Positions 56,088-64,000 of a stretch of DNA of 64,000 nt are shown here, in pieces (within the stretch, counting starts at the first letter, position 1; every line of letters begins with the position of its first letter). The position numbers and the translations under genes were made by a program. Under the pieces are notes generated by a model, which did not search any database, had not been told where the DNA came from, and was given only the letters and a program-made list of their open reading frames with translations. This DNA is from Alphaproteobacteria bacterium (GTDB taxonomy: Bacteria; Pseudomonadota; Alphaproteobacteria; CAAGCB01; CAG-977): assembly GCA_017480385.1 (NCBI GenBank), contig JAFVAT010000024.1, forward strand, positions 1 to 64,000, given 5' to 3'.

Positions 56088-56929
56088 CGGATCAGGTTGT
56101 TGAAATCGTCAAGCGGTCGGGTTCTTCGTTTTATTTGGCAATGAAACTGCTGCCGAAAGAAAAACGCGATGCGATGTTTGCGATTTACGCTTTTTGCCGT
56201 GAAATCGACGACATTGCCGATGAACCCGCGCCATTAGAGAAAAAAAAGAAAAACCTGAAGATTTGGCGCGACGACATTGACCGGGTCTATCGGGGCGAAG
56301 AGCCGGAATTAATCGTTGCCAAAGCTCTGATCGGGCCGGTAAAAGTCTTTTCTTTGCCTAAAGAAGAGTTTTTAGTTTTGATCGACGGCATGGAAATGGA
56401 TATTCCCGACGGCATGCGGGCGCCGACGATGACGGAGCTGCAGCTTTATTGCCGCCGTGTTGCAGGCGCTGTCGGCATGCTGTCAATTTGCGTTTTCGGC
56501 GACTTTTCCCCGACAGCACAGAGATTCGCAATCACGCTGGGCGAGGCTTTGCAGCTGACGAACATTCTCCGCGACATGGACGAAGATATGGAGCTTGGCC
56601 GTCTTTATATGCCTGCAGAATGTTTAACAAAAGCCGGCATTGAAATCACGGATAACACCCCGTTAAGCGAGGTATTGAACAGTCCGAACCTGAAAATCGC
56701 CCGTGAAGCATTGGCCGAGCAGGTGGCTCTGCGTTTTACCGAAGCCGAAGCCGCATTATCACAGCTGAACGGCAAACAAATGAAGCCGGCTGTCATCATG
56801 AAGTGCGTTTACAAGAAAATTTTCGACATCATGAAACAGCGCGGCTGGGACGTTTTATCGCCCCGCGCGAAACCATCCAAAGCATTTAAGATTTTTACCG
56901 CCCTGCGCGTACAGCTGCTCGGAAAATAA
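56048..56929 (+). CDS. hpnD: Presqualene diphosphate synthase HpnD
   Basis: Condenses two farnesyl diphosphates to presqualene diphosphate. Motifs 'CREIDDIADEP' and 'LTNILRDMDEDMELGRLYMP' are the two Asp-rich metal sites, and 'CRRVAGAVGMLSICVFG' is typical. Length is 293 aa. ATG 56048 gives the family start; the frame opens earlier at 55991 inside hpnC. It is followed by hpnE after 2 bp. Confidence 0.92.
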   Translation: MHQEKRSETSQEITDQVVEIVKRSGSSFYLAMKLLPKEKRDAMFAIYAFCREIDDIADEPAPLEKKKKNLKIWRDDIDRVYRGEEPELIVAKALIGPVKVFSLPKEEFLVLIDGMEMDIPDGMRAPTMTELQLYCRRVAGAVGMLSICVFGDFSPTAQRFAITLGEALQLTNILRDMDEDMELGRLYMPAECLTKAGIEITDNTPLSEVLNSPNLKIAREALAEQVALRFTEAEAALSQLNGKQMKPAVIMKCVYKKIFDIMKQRGWDVLSPRAKPSKAFKIFTALRVQLLGK

Positions 56930-56931
56930 GC

Positions 56932-58038
56932 ATGACCGTTTATATTATCGGAACGGGAATTTCGGGTCTTTCTGCCGCTTACACATTAACGCAGGCCGGT
57001 GTGCCGGCTGCTTTATACGAAGCGGCGGCGCATACCGGCGGACGGTGTCATTCTTTTTTCGATAAAAAACTAAACGCTTTGATTGATAACGGCACGCATC
57101 TGATGTTGGGCGCAAACACGGCCCTGCTGGAGATGTTGGCGCATTGCCCGACTGAAACGCCGTTAAAAAATATCGGCGGGCAATTTACTTTCTATAAAAA
57201 AGACGGAGCTTCCTTTCAAATCAATACGGCGCGGCCTTTGTCGCTTTTGCCGCATGTAAAAACGCTGTATCCCCTGTTGTGTGAATCCGTCATGAATACG
57301 CCTGTTTTTCAGGCCGATATGATGATGATGCTGAAAACGGCCCTGAAATGTTTCGGGAAAAAAAACGGACAAATCTATCTGGCTTATCCGTCTTTGACAG
57401 ACAGCGTTATCCGGCCTGTCGCCGCCTTTTTGAAAAGCAGGAACGTTCCCTTTCATTTCGGCAAACGTTTAAATAAAATCGAACCGCAAAAGCTGCTTTT
57501 TTCAGATCAAACAGAACTTCCGTTAACCGACAGGGATCACATTATCCTTGCCGTCGATCCGACAAATGCGGCCCGTTTGACCGACTGCGTGCAAAGCCTG
57601 CCCTGCCAGCCGATTGCCAACATTCATTTTAAAACGGACCTTTCTCTGCCGAACAATCTGCCCGTCATCGGATTGATCGGCCTGACGGGTCATTGGGTCT
57701 TTTTCAAAAACGGCGTGTTGTCCGTCACGATCAGCGCGGCTGAAAAAATCCTGCAGCGCCATTCGGCAGACGAGCTTGCCGCCCGCGTTTGGCAGGAACT
57801 GCAGGCCCTTTTAAAAACAAACACTCCTCTTCCCCTTTACCGCACACTCATCGAACACCGCGCCACTTTATTGCAGACCAGAGAAATCAATAAAAACCGT
57901 CCCTTTGCGACTGGTTTTGCCTCCGTCGTCCTTGCCGGAGATTTTACCGCCACCGGTCTGCCTTGTACGATCGAAGGCGGCGTTCGTTCCGGCATCACCG
58001 CTGCTCAAGCCGTTTTGAAAAAAATCACCGAAAGTTAG
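56932..58038 (+). CDS. hpnE: Hydroxysqualene dehydroxylase HpnE
   Basis: FAD-dependent amine-oxidase-like enzyme that reduces hydroxysqualene to squalene. N-terminal 'YIIGTGISGLSAAYTL' Rossmann site, 'GGRCHSF', 'NGTHLMLGANTALL' and C-terminal 'VVLAGDFTATGLPCTIEGGVRSG' (FAD) are present. Length is 368 aa, a little short for the family. No squalene-hopene cyclase lies in the window, so the product beyond squalene is inferred. Confidence 0.9.
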   Translation: MTVYIIGTGISGLSAAYTLTQAGVPAALYEAAAHTGGRCHSFFDKKLNALIDNGTHLMLGANTALLEMLAHCPTETPLKNIGGQFTFYKKDGASFQINTARPLSLLPHVKTLYPLLCESVMNTPVFQADMMMMLKTALKCFGKKNGQIYLAYPSLTDSVIRPVAAFLKSRNVPFHFGKRLNKIEPQKLLFSDQTELPLTDRDHIILAVDPTNAARLTDCVQSLPCQPIANIHFKTDLSLPNNLPVIGLIGLTGHWVFFKNGVLSVTISAAEKILQRHSADELAARVWQELQALLKTNTPLPLYRTLIEHRATLLQTREINKNRPFATGFASVVLAGDFTATGLPCTIEGGVRSGITAAQAVLKKITES

Positions 58039-58100
58039 CTTTACATCTTGAAAAAAACAAAGGACAATACTTTAAAAGCTAAACAGGAAAGGAAAAAATC

Positions 58101-58694
58101 GTGTTTGAATTACCTAAACTGCCCTTTGGATTAGACGAACTGGAACCGTATATTTCTAAAAAAACGTTAGAATTTCATTACGGAAAACATCATCAGACTT
58201 ATGTCACGAACTTGAATAATTTAATCAAAGAAACCGATCTGGCCAACGCTGATTTAGAAACAATCATCAAAGAAACCGCCGGAAAAGCAGATAAGTCAGC
58301 CATTTTTAACAATGCGGCGCAGGTCTGGAATCATACTTTTTTCTGGAACAGCTTAACGCCTGCCGGCGGCGGCGCTTTGCCGGACGGCACTTTTAAGGAA
58401 GCCGTCCTACACACTTTTATCAGCGAAGAAAAATTCAAAGAAGACCTTAAAACAGCTGCCGTTTCACAATTCGGCTCCGGTTGGGCTTGGGTTGTCGCGG
58501 ATCAGGGCGAAGTCAAAATCATCAAAACATCAAATGCGGACGCACCGATCGCACACGGATTAAAGCCATTGCTGACAATTGATGTTTGGGAACACGCCTA
58601 TTATCTGGATTTCCAAAATCGGCGACCGGATTACGCTCAAACCATCATTGACAAACTGATGAACTGGCATTTTGCCGCACTGAATTTTCAATAA
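58101..58694 (+). CDS. sodB: Superoxide dismutase (Fe/Mn type)
   Basis: Detoxifies superoxide in the cytoplasm. Metal ligands are visible: His in 'LEFHYGKHHQTYV' (near residue 27), His in 'VWNHTFFW' (near 77), Asp and His in 'IDVWEHAYYLDFQN' (near 160-164). 'GSGWAWVV' and 'AAQVWNHTFFWNS' favour the iron type. Length is 197 aa. GTG start with SD AGGAAAGGA. Confidence 0.94.
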   Translation: MFELPKLPFGLDELEPYISKKTLEFHYGKHHQTYVTNLNNLIKETDLANADLETIIKETAGKADKSAIFNNAAQVWNHTFFWNSLTPAGGGALPDGTFKEAVLHTFISEEKFKEDLKTAAVSQFGSGWAWVVADQGEVKIIKTSNADAPIAHGLKPLLTIDVWEHAYYLDFQNRRPDYAQTIIDKLMNWHFAALNFQ

Positions 58695-58717
58695 GAACAA
58701 AATCTTTTTATAAAAGA

Positions 58718-58746
58718 AGCCTCCTCTGTTTAGCAGGAGGCTCTTT
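58718..58746 (+). terminator. Intrinsic terminator after sodB
   Basis: AGCCTCCT (58718-58725) pairs with AGGAGGCT (58735-58742). The downstream tract (CTTTAC) is T-poor, so termination may be partial. Confidence 0.55.
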
Positions 58747-58832
58747 ACATCGCGGAGATCAACGCAATAGATACCATGCCTGAATGCGGCTTACCCGGCA
58801 GCTCCCCCTCCGCAAACAAGCGAAACTGAGAG

Positions 58833-60392
58833 CTAATCCTCTTCATCTATATGGCGAATCCGGACAAACATCGGATTCGGATTTTCTGCTTCATATCTTT
58901 TCTGCACCAAATTCTCTTCCGCTTTCTTTTTGGCTTCGGCCAAATCCTCCTCCAAACAATAGGCATGCAGCTGTTTTAACCGGATATAAACCTGACGCTT
59001 GATTTTATTCCATAGGCCCGAAACCGGCTTCAGCTGTTCCTCTTCAGAATGAATATGCCAATCGACCAAAGAAAAAAGCGCCTTGATCGCATTCATTACC
59101 ATATGCAGCAGCCTTGATTTAAACGAAATATAAATCGGCGGCGCATCTTGCTGTCCTGTCGGAGCACCGATCGGACCGCCCATTTCACGCAATTCTTCCG
59201 GCGAAGGATTGTCATGGCTTAATTCTAAAATGCGCGCCAAAGACGCCAAAGTCTGCCCCTGCAGCAAAACGGAAACAATAACCAGGAAGAAAATCACATT
59301 AAACAAATACTGTGCACCATCTATGCCGTTCATCAAAGGATATGTCGCCAAAATAATCGGAACGGCCCCCTTTAAGCCCGCCCAACTGACAAACAGCTTT
59401 TCGCTGCGGGTATATTCGCTTTTTGCCAGACAAAGAAAGACGACCAAAGGCCTTGCAATCATGACCAGACACACCGTTGCGCTTAAAGCGGTTCCAAACA
59501 CGGCGCCTAATTCTTTGGGATTAACAAACAGCCCCAAAGTCAGGAACATCAATATTTGCATCACCCATGACAACGCCGACTGAAACTGAATGAACGGATT
59601 TTTATAGGGATATGACGCGTTGCCCAAAACTATGCCCGCGATATAAACAGCCAAATAGCCGCTGCCGCCGACCAACTGGGTCACCGAAAAGACCAAACAT
59701 ACGACGCTGACGCCGAAAACTGGATACAACCCCTGATAAACAAAGGAAAATTTTTTCAACAATCCTAAAGCGCATACGCCCATGCCATATCCCAAAATAA
59801 CGCCCAGACTCATCTGCAAAAACAGCATGCCCACTAAATCAATCACGGAAAACTGATCGCCTGCCGTTAAAAATACAATGGCCCCTACAGATAAAATCAC
59901 CGCCATGGGGTCGTTGCTGCCCGATTCATATTCCAAAATCGATTTCAGTTTAGGATTATTCAGATATAAGCCGTTTGTTCTTAAAATATTAAACACCGCC
60001 GGCGCATCTGTTGAAGACAAAATAACGCTCAGCAGCAGCGCCATGGGAAAAGAAAGCTGCAGAACATAGCGGGACAGAACAAACATAAAAGCAGCCGTCA
60101 AGGCCACTCCGACAGTCGCCAGCAAAGTCCCCCGCCCCAAAACACTTTTAATCGAAGCCCAGCCGGATTCCAGCCCGCCGGAAAACAAAATAAACGCCAG
60201 AGCAAACGATCCGATATAATTGCTCAACTTTGCAGAATAGAACTGAATGCCCGCCCCGTCAGACCCGGCAATCATGCCAACCGCCAAGAAAACCAGTAGC
60301 GAAGGAATCCCCAATTTGCTGGAAATTCTGTTTGCAAAAATGCACATTAACAACAGCAGCCCGCCCAGAGCCATTAAAATTTCCAACTTCAT
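58833..60392 (-). CDS. Potassium/proton antiporter, CvrA/NhaP2 type
   Basis: CPA1 cation-proton antiporter of the inner membrane. About 12-13 TM helices in the first 390 residues; conserved 'FILFSGGLESGW' and 'ILSSTDAPAVFNILR' (catalytic Asp region) and 'ESGSNDPMAVIL' (ND motif). The last ~130 residues form a charged cytoplasmic tail, shorter than and not obviously the RCK/TrkA-C domains of NhaP2. Length is 519 aa. Whether K+ or Na+ is exchanged is not certain. Confidence 0.85.
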   Translation of the reverse strand: MKLEILMALGGLLLLMCIFANRISSKLGIPSLLVFLAVGMIAGSDGAGIQFYSAKLSNYIGSFALAFILFSGGLESGWASIKSVLGRGTLLATVGVALTAAFMFVLSRYVLQLSFPMALLLSVILSSTDAPAVFNILRTNGLYLNNPKLKSILEYESGSNDPMAVILSVGAIVFLTAGDQFSVIDLVGMLFLQMSLGVILGYGMGVCALGLLKKFSFVYQGLYPVFGVSVVCLVFSVTQLVGGSGYLAVYIAGIVLGNASYPYKNPFIQFQSALSWVMQILMFLTLGLFVNPKELGAVFGTALSATVCLVMIARPLVVFLCLAKSEYTRSEKLFVSWAGLKGAVPIILATYPLMNGIDGAQYLFNVIFFLVIVSVLLQGQTLASLARILELSHDNPSPEELREMGGPIGAPTGQQDAPPIYISFKSRLLHMVMNAIKALFSLVDWHIHSEEEQLKPVSGLWNKIKRQVYIRLKQLHAYCLEEDLAEAKKKAEENLVQKRYEAENPNPMFVRIRHIDEED

Positions 60393-60763
60393 CTTATTCT
60401 TCCCGCTGTTTCCGATAGTTTACAGTTCTTCTTTTCAGTGTATATGATTCGATTGATTAAACAACTGCAATTATTAAATGATAAATAAAATTCTTCGGCG
60501 CGTTTCTTTCCTGACTGTTTTTGAAATATAAAGTTCTCATGCCAAAGGTTGATCCATGACCTTCAAAAAAAACAGGAAAATATTTCTTCCCCGGGCGTAT
60601 TTTTTCGGCTTTTCGGCCTCAAGATTTTCAATGCCGCAATAAAAACAAATGCTTAACAGGAAGTTAATGTAACAAAACGTAACAAAGCTTGATTTGAAAA
60701 AGCAGGAATCGGTTGTTAAAACTATAGAATAGAAAACGGCTCTATCAAAGAAAGGGTTTGACC
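60393..60763. other. Divergent promoter region between the antiporter and lpxC
   Basis: 371 bp, AT-rich. It contains a direct repeat GTAACAAA at 10-bp spacing (60668-60675 and 60678-60685). Several weak promoter-like boxes occur (for example TATAGA near 60723) but none is paired at a proper distance. No gene is convincing. Confidence 0.4.
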
Positions 60764-61696
60764 ATGGAAAAATATCAGCAGAAGACAATCAAACATGAAA
60801 TTTCATGTGTTGGCATCGGTCTGCATACGGGAAACAAGATTTCCATGACCTTAAAACCGGCTGATGTCAATACCGGCATTGTGTTCCACAGAACTGATCC
60901 TGCAGGAAAGGACGCTTATATTCCCGCGCATCACGATTATGTCGTTGACACGCGCATGTGCACCTGCATTGGCAAAAAAGACGGCGTAAAAGTCGCGACA
61001 ATCGAGCATTTGATGGCAGCCATTCATGCTATGGGCATCAACAATATGCTGATCGACATTGACGGACCGGAAACTCCCGTTATGGACGGCAGCTCGGTTC
61101 CTTTTGTTTTCCTGTTGGAATGTGCCGGAACAAAAATCCAAAACGCGCCGCTAAAAGCCATTCGGATTTTAAAGCCGGTCAGTGTTAAAAACGGAGATAA
61201 GGAAGTTTCTTTGCAGCCGGCCCAAAAGGGATTGAAAATGCATTTTGAAATCGACTTTGCCGCTTCAGTTATCGGTCATCAGGAAGCCGATCTGGATCTG
61301 ACGGCAGCCAATTTTAAAAATATGTTCAGCCGTGCGCGCACGTTCGGCTTTTTGCAGGATATCGAAATGCTTCGTTCAATCGGATTGGCCCGCGGCGGTT
61401 CCTTGGACAATGCCATTTTGGTCAATGACAACACGATTATGAACAAAGACGGGCTGCGCTATTCCAATGAATTTGTCCGCCATAAAATGCTGGACGCCGT
61501 CGGAGATTTGTATATGTCCGGTCATACTTTAATCGGTGAATTTTCCGGCAGCCGTTCCGGTCATACGGACACCAACGCTTTATTAACGGCCCTGTTCGCT
61601 GATGCGGATAATTATGAAATCGTGGATATGGCTTCTTATTATGCTTCATTGGCTGAAGAATCGGCGGAAGATGAAGATTTAATGGAATGCGCCTAA
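60764..61696 (+). CDS. lpxC: UDP-3-O-acyl-N-acetylglucosamine deacetylase LpxC
   Basis: Zinc deacetylase, committed step of lipid A synthesis. 'HEISCVGIGLHTG' start, zinc-ligand regions 'ATIEHLMAA' (His near 78) and 'RHKMLDAVGDLYMSG' (His and Asp near 238-242), and C-terminal 'GHTDTNALLTAL'. Length is 310 aa. ATG 60764 is preferred to TTG 60758, with SD AAAGGG. It is away from the dcw cluster, where it often sits after ftsZ. Confidence 0.96.
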   Translation: MEKYQQKTIKHEISCVGIGLHTGNKISMTLKPADVNTGIVFHRTDPAGKDAYIPAHHDYVVDTRMCTCIGKKDGVKVATIEHLMAAIHAMGINNMLIDIDGPETPVMDGSSVPFVFLLECAGTKIQNAPLKAIRILKPVSVKNGDKEVSLQPAQKGLKMHFEIDFAASVIGHQEADLDLTAANFKNMFSRARTFGFLQDIEMLRSIGLARGGSLDNAILVNDNTIMNKDGLRYSNEFVRHKMLDAVGDLYMSGHTLIGEFSGSRSGHTDTNALLTALFADADNYEIVDMASYYASLAEESAEDEDLMECA

Positions 61697-61713
61697 ATTT
61701 ATATTCCTTTTGT

Positions 61714-61743
61714 AAAAAGCTTCGGTAACCGGAGCTTTTTTTA
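61714..61743 (+). terminator. Intrinsic terminator of lpxC
   Basis: AAAAGCTTCGG/CCGGAGCTTTT hairpin (61715-61725 with 61729-61739, one G-T pair, TAA loop) followed by a T-run. Confidence 0.85.
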
Positions 61744-61804
61744 TTTATCCCCTTTCAAACAGCATCTCGTCTTTTTTCAACAAAATTTTGTAAATATCAA
61801 TTAT

Positions 61805-61820
61805 CCCCTCCCCCCCCCCC
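61805..61820 (+). repeat. Homopolymeric C tract (C4-T-C11)
   Basis: Four C, one T, then eleven C. Long homopolymers are rare elsewhere in the window. It lies about 510 bp upstream of a restriction-modification gene and could be a slippage-prone (phase-variable) site, or an assembly artefact. Confidence 0.7.
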
Positions 61821-61930
61821 TTGGCAATCTTCAAGCGGATCAACATATTTAAATTTCTATTTCAAGCTTAAAAAAACATATTCTATTGTATTATTTTTTC
61901 AGATGCAAAAACATCGTGTTTCTGCGTTTA

Positions 61931-62060
61931 GAGCCTGAAAAAGACAGGTTCGGAGCCGTCAGAAGCTCTTACTGTGAGCGGTGTTTGATATGAACGCCAT
62001 ATAACCTTTTTGCATATGGCACAGAGGGATTATATCCCCGATTTTTATTATGGATCGGGG
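61931..62060. other. Candidate structured RNA or regulatory region
   Basis: Five consecutive inverted repeats: GAGCCTG/CAGGTTC (61931-61937 with 61945-61951), GGTGTT/AACGCC (61980-61985 with 61993-61998), GCCATAT/ATATGGC (61996-62002 with 62014-62020), GGGAT/ATCCC (62026-62030 with 62034-62038) and CCCCGAT/ATCGGGG (62036-62042 with 62054-62060). Neighbouring pairs share strands, so alternative folds are possible. Strand and function are unknown. Confidence 0.4.
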
Positions 62061-62329
62061 AGGATTTGATGTATGTTTAGAAGCCCCGAAGTTTTCTTTT
62101 GATTACTCAAAATCAATCTGAAACGAGATACGTTATTTTTCCCGTATCCGTCAACAGCGGATTTGAGGGCAGACGGAAGCCTTGTATAAAATGATATGGC
62201 AGGATACGCGTTTTATAATACGCTCCGGCTCTGCGAGGCACAATCGGGTGAAAAGCCTGTTTTTGCCTTCCCGCTTGTTTTTATCGCCTTGTCCCTCTAA
62301 AATAAGTTGTTCTTTTGTTTAAGGCGGGT

Positions 62330-63808
62330 ATGGCAATGATTACAGGCGTGATTAAAAACAAAGTCGATAAAATCTGGACGGACATCTTTGCGGGCGGAAT
62401 TACCAATCCGATTACGGTGATCGAGCAGCTGACATATTTGATGTTTATTCACGATTTGGACGTAAAAGAGCTGGAAACGGAGCGGCTTGAAAATCTGACG
62501 CACGAAAAGATGGACAGGATTTTTCCGCTAACACCTGCGGGGCAAGCGTTAAGGTGGCACAATTTCAAAGACAAGAACGCCGCCGAGATTTACGAAACGA
62601 TCAAAGACCGCCTTTTTCCCTTTATCAAGAACGAGCTTGGCAAAGACGGTCAATCGGCGTTTTCGCGCTATATGAGCGACGCGATATTTTTATTCCCGAC
62701 GCCGCAAATCGTTGAAAAAGTCGTTACGGGATTGGAAGATTTATATCAATGCGACCTGACGGGAATGGACGTTCAAGGCGACCTGTATGAATATATGCTG
62801 GACAAGCTGGCGACTTCGGGCAGAAATGGGCAATTCAGAACGCCCGCGCAAATTCGCGAGATGATGGTGCGCCTGATCGAACCGACGCCCGATTCAAAGA
62901 TTTGCGATCCGGCTTGCGGCACGGCGGGCTTTTTGATTTCAAGCGCGGAGTTTATCCGCTCCAACTATGAAACCGTGATGACGGAAGAACAATGGAGCCG
63001 TTTTTCGGGCGATATGTTCAGCGGGTTCGACACGGATCCGACGATGTTGCGGATTTCTTCAATGAATTTGATGCTTCATTCGATCATAACGCCGACGATC
63101 GAATACAAAGACAGCGTTTCCAAAACGAACGGCATTGCGGAAGAATACGACATCATTCTGGCAAATCCGCCGTTTTCGGGCAACATTGACAAAGAAGGCG
63201 TCAGCGACGATTTAAAGCGGGTTTGCAATACGACAAAGACGGAATTGCTGTTTGTCGCCCTGTTTTTGCGAATGTTGAAAAAAGGAGGACGTTGCGCCTG
63301 CATCGTTCCGGACGGCGTTTTGTTCGGCACGACGAACGCGCATCAGGCGTTGCGCAAGGAATTGATCGAAAATCATCATTTGCAAGCCGTTATTTCGATG
63401 CCGTCTGGCGTGTTCAAGCCGTATTCGGGCGTTTCGACCGCCGTTCTGGTCTTTACCAAGACGGGAGCCGGAGGAACGGACAAGGTTTGGTTTTATGATA
63501 TGAAAGCGGACGGGTTCAGTTTGGACGACAAGCGCAATCCTGTAACAAACAACGACATTCCCGACATAATAAAACGATTTCACGCGCTTGACGCGGAAAA
63601 AGACCGCAAACGCACGGATCAAAGCTTTTTCGTGGATAAAACGGATATCGCGCGGAACAACTACGACCTGTCAATCAACCGGTATAAAGAAGTCGTGTAT
63701 GAAAAAATCGACTATGAAAAACCGGACGTGATTTTGAACCGCATAGACGCTTTAATCACCGACATCGCGGCAGAAACGAAAAAAGTCAGAGAAATGCTGA
63801 AGGGATAA
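62330..63808 (+). CDS. hsdM: Type I restriction-modification DNA methyltransferase (HsdM)
   Basis: N6-adenine methyltransferase subunit of a type I R-M system. N-terminal HsdM_N helical domain ('NKVDKIWTDIFAGGITNP', 'HEKMDRIFPLTP') then the N6_Mtase domain: motif I 'DPACGTAGFL' (near residue 195) and catalytic NPPF ('ILANPPFSGN', near 278). 'GRNGQFRTPAQIREMM' matches well. Length is 492 aa. Starts at TTG 62315, ATG 62330 and ATG 62336 are possible; 62330 is used. hsdS and hsdR are not in the window. Confidence 0.94.
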   Translation: MAMITGVIKNKVDKIWTDIFAGGITNPITVIEQLTYLMFIHDLDVKELETERLENLTHEKMDRIFPLTPAGQALRWHNFKDKNAAEIYETIKDRLFPFIKNELGKDGQSAFSRYMSDAIFLFPTPQIVEKVVTGLEDLYQCDLTGMDVQGDLYEYMLDKLATSGRNGQFRTPAQIREMMVRLIEPTPDSKICDPACGTAGFLISSAEFIRSNYETVMTEEQWSRFSGDMFSGFDTDPTMLRISSMNLMLHSIITPTIEYKDSVSKTNGIAEEYDIILANPPFSGNIDKEGVSDDLKRVCNTTKTELLFVALFLRMLKKGGRCACIVPDGVLFGTTNAHQALRKELIENHHLQAVISMPSGVFKPYSGVSTAVLVFTKTGAGGTDKVWFYDMKADGFSLDDKRNPVTNNDIPDIIKRFHALDAEKDRKRTDQSFFVDKTDIARNNYDLSINRYKEVVYEKIDYEKPDVILNRIDALITDIAAETKKVREMLKG

Positions 63809-63813
63809 GAAAG

Positions 63814-64000
63814 ATGCAATTAGAATTAGCTTCTATTGAAATAATTAATTTCAAGTCTATTGACCATATAGAAATCCCTGTAAAAAAATACGGAAAAAGC
63901 TATACAACTGTCCTTGTCGGTTTAAATGGAGCCGGAAAATCAAATATTCTCGAAGCATTAAACTTCTTTAATAAAAACACTTTATCAAAAAATAAAGCCG
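63814..64000 (+). CDS. AAA ATPase (RecF/OLD-like), 5' part only
   Basis: Starts 5 bp after hsdM and runs off the window. The visible 62 residues give 'LASIEIINFKSIDHIEIPV' and Walker A 'VGLNGAGKSNILEALNFF', the hallmark of RecF/SMC-like ATPases of the OLD/AAA_15/AAA_21 type that occur in defence systems. SD AAGAAAG is modest. The DNA is markedly more AT-rich than hsdM, suggesting a separate origin. Which system it belongs to cannot be decided here. Confidence 0.8.
   Translation, partial: MQLELASIEIINFKSIDHIEIPVKKYGKSYTTVLVGLNGAGKSNILEALNFFNKNTLSKNKA

Larger units (their letters stand above)
61744..62329. other. Long intergenic region between lpxC and hsdM
   Basis: 586 bp without a recognisable gene. 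It holds a poly-C tract (61805-61820), a chain of overlapping inverted repeats (61931-62060), a hairpin GATACG/CGTATC (62127-62132 with 62143-62148) and a GGG...CCC-flanked terminator-like stretch near 62245-62281. It likely contains the hsdM promoter and perhaps an RNA gene. Confidence 0.4.

Noticed and set aside
60537-60788. 83-codon minus-strand frame between the antiporter and lpxC
   Set aside because: It overlaps the lpxC start, is Cys/Phe-rich without a domain, and lacks an SD.
62200-62230. tmRNA tag-like string near TACGCTCCGGCT
   Set aside because: No in-frame stop after an ALAA/AA-type ending and no tRNA-like acceptor domain nearby.

Overview
The window is a stretch of chromosome from a Gram-negative alphaproteobacterium, most likely an uncultured, host-associated (gut-type) lineage. 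That placement is inferred from gene content and order: a DUF6898-type small protein beside an M16 peptidase and threonine synthase, rpiB-glyA-nrdR-nusB in one strand block, trmFO followed by the squalene genes hpnC-hpnD-hpnE, a NodT-type efflux lipoprotein, LpxC, a DAP-type MurE and a bacterial class A RNase P RNA. Gene density is high, with many 4-8 bp stop/start overlaps and several GTG/TTG starts backed by good Shine-Dalgarno (SD) sequences. There is no rRNA gene, no convincing tRNA and no CRISPR array.

Layout. 1-338: intergenic, with a 17-bp direct repeat. 339-10711: nucleoside hydrolase, dusA, plsY, dprA, topA, rnr, an S41 protease and rpmG, all on +. 10777-12442: an exported ankyrin protein, a small phage terminase small-subunit-like gene (-) and rlmJ (+). 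12653-18365: a complete RND efflux operon (adaptor, pump, outer-membrane factor). 18362-19672: a solitary, intact phage terminase large subunit (-). 19824-20048: a candidate structured RNA leading into a PEGA lipoprotein gene. 20846-24311: a ProX/YbaK deacylase (-), nitroreductase, an AmpD-family amidase and two tandem Cof-type HAD phosphatases. 24343-24720: rnpB. 24966-41989: the dcw cluster mraZ-rsmH-ftsL-ftsI-murEF-mraY-ftsW-murG-murC-murB-ddl-ftsQ-ftsA-ftsZ, with a fused murE/murF and no murD. 42281-43462: three unknown small genes. 43467-49084 (-): nusB, nrdR, glyA, rpiB, DUF6898, M16 peptidase and thrC. 49185-49841: elbB (+). 49916-53762 (-): a three-gene block of a degenerate rhodanese, a large pentapeptide-repeat protein and a Sel1-repeat protein. 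53855-58038: trmFO-hpnCDE. Then sodB (+), a CvrA/NhaP2-type antiporter (-) and lpxC (+). 61744-62329 is a structured, non-coding-looking stretch with a poly-C tract, followed by hsdM and the start of an AAA ATPase, which looks like the edge of a restriction/defence island.

How the parts work together. The dcw block makes lipid II and builds the divisome, and its promoter carries a 10-bp-periodic array of MraZ boxes. lpxC, plsY, hpnCDE and the amidase add envelope synthesis and turnover. topA, rnr, rnpB, dusA, rlmJ, trmFO, rpmG, rsmH and nusB serve nucleic-acid processing and translation.

The most unusual signal is a pair of phage packaging genes (TerS-like at 11232-11540 and TerL at 18362-19672) embedded separately among housekeeping genes. 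Their promoters share the same -35 class and an identical 12-bp box over the -10. This suggests a domesticated, dispersed packaging system such as a gene transfer agent. The second is the pseudoknot-capable, GNRA-loop-bearing RNA that ends in an intrinsic terminator just upstream of the PEGA lipoprotein. Everything here comes from reading the sequence. No database or folding computation was run.
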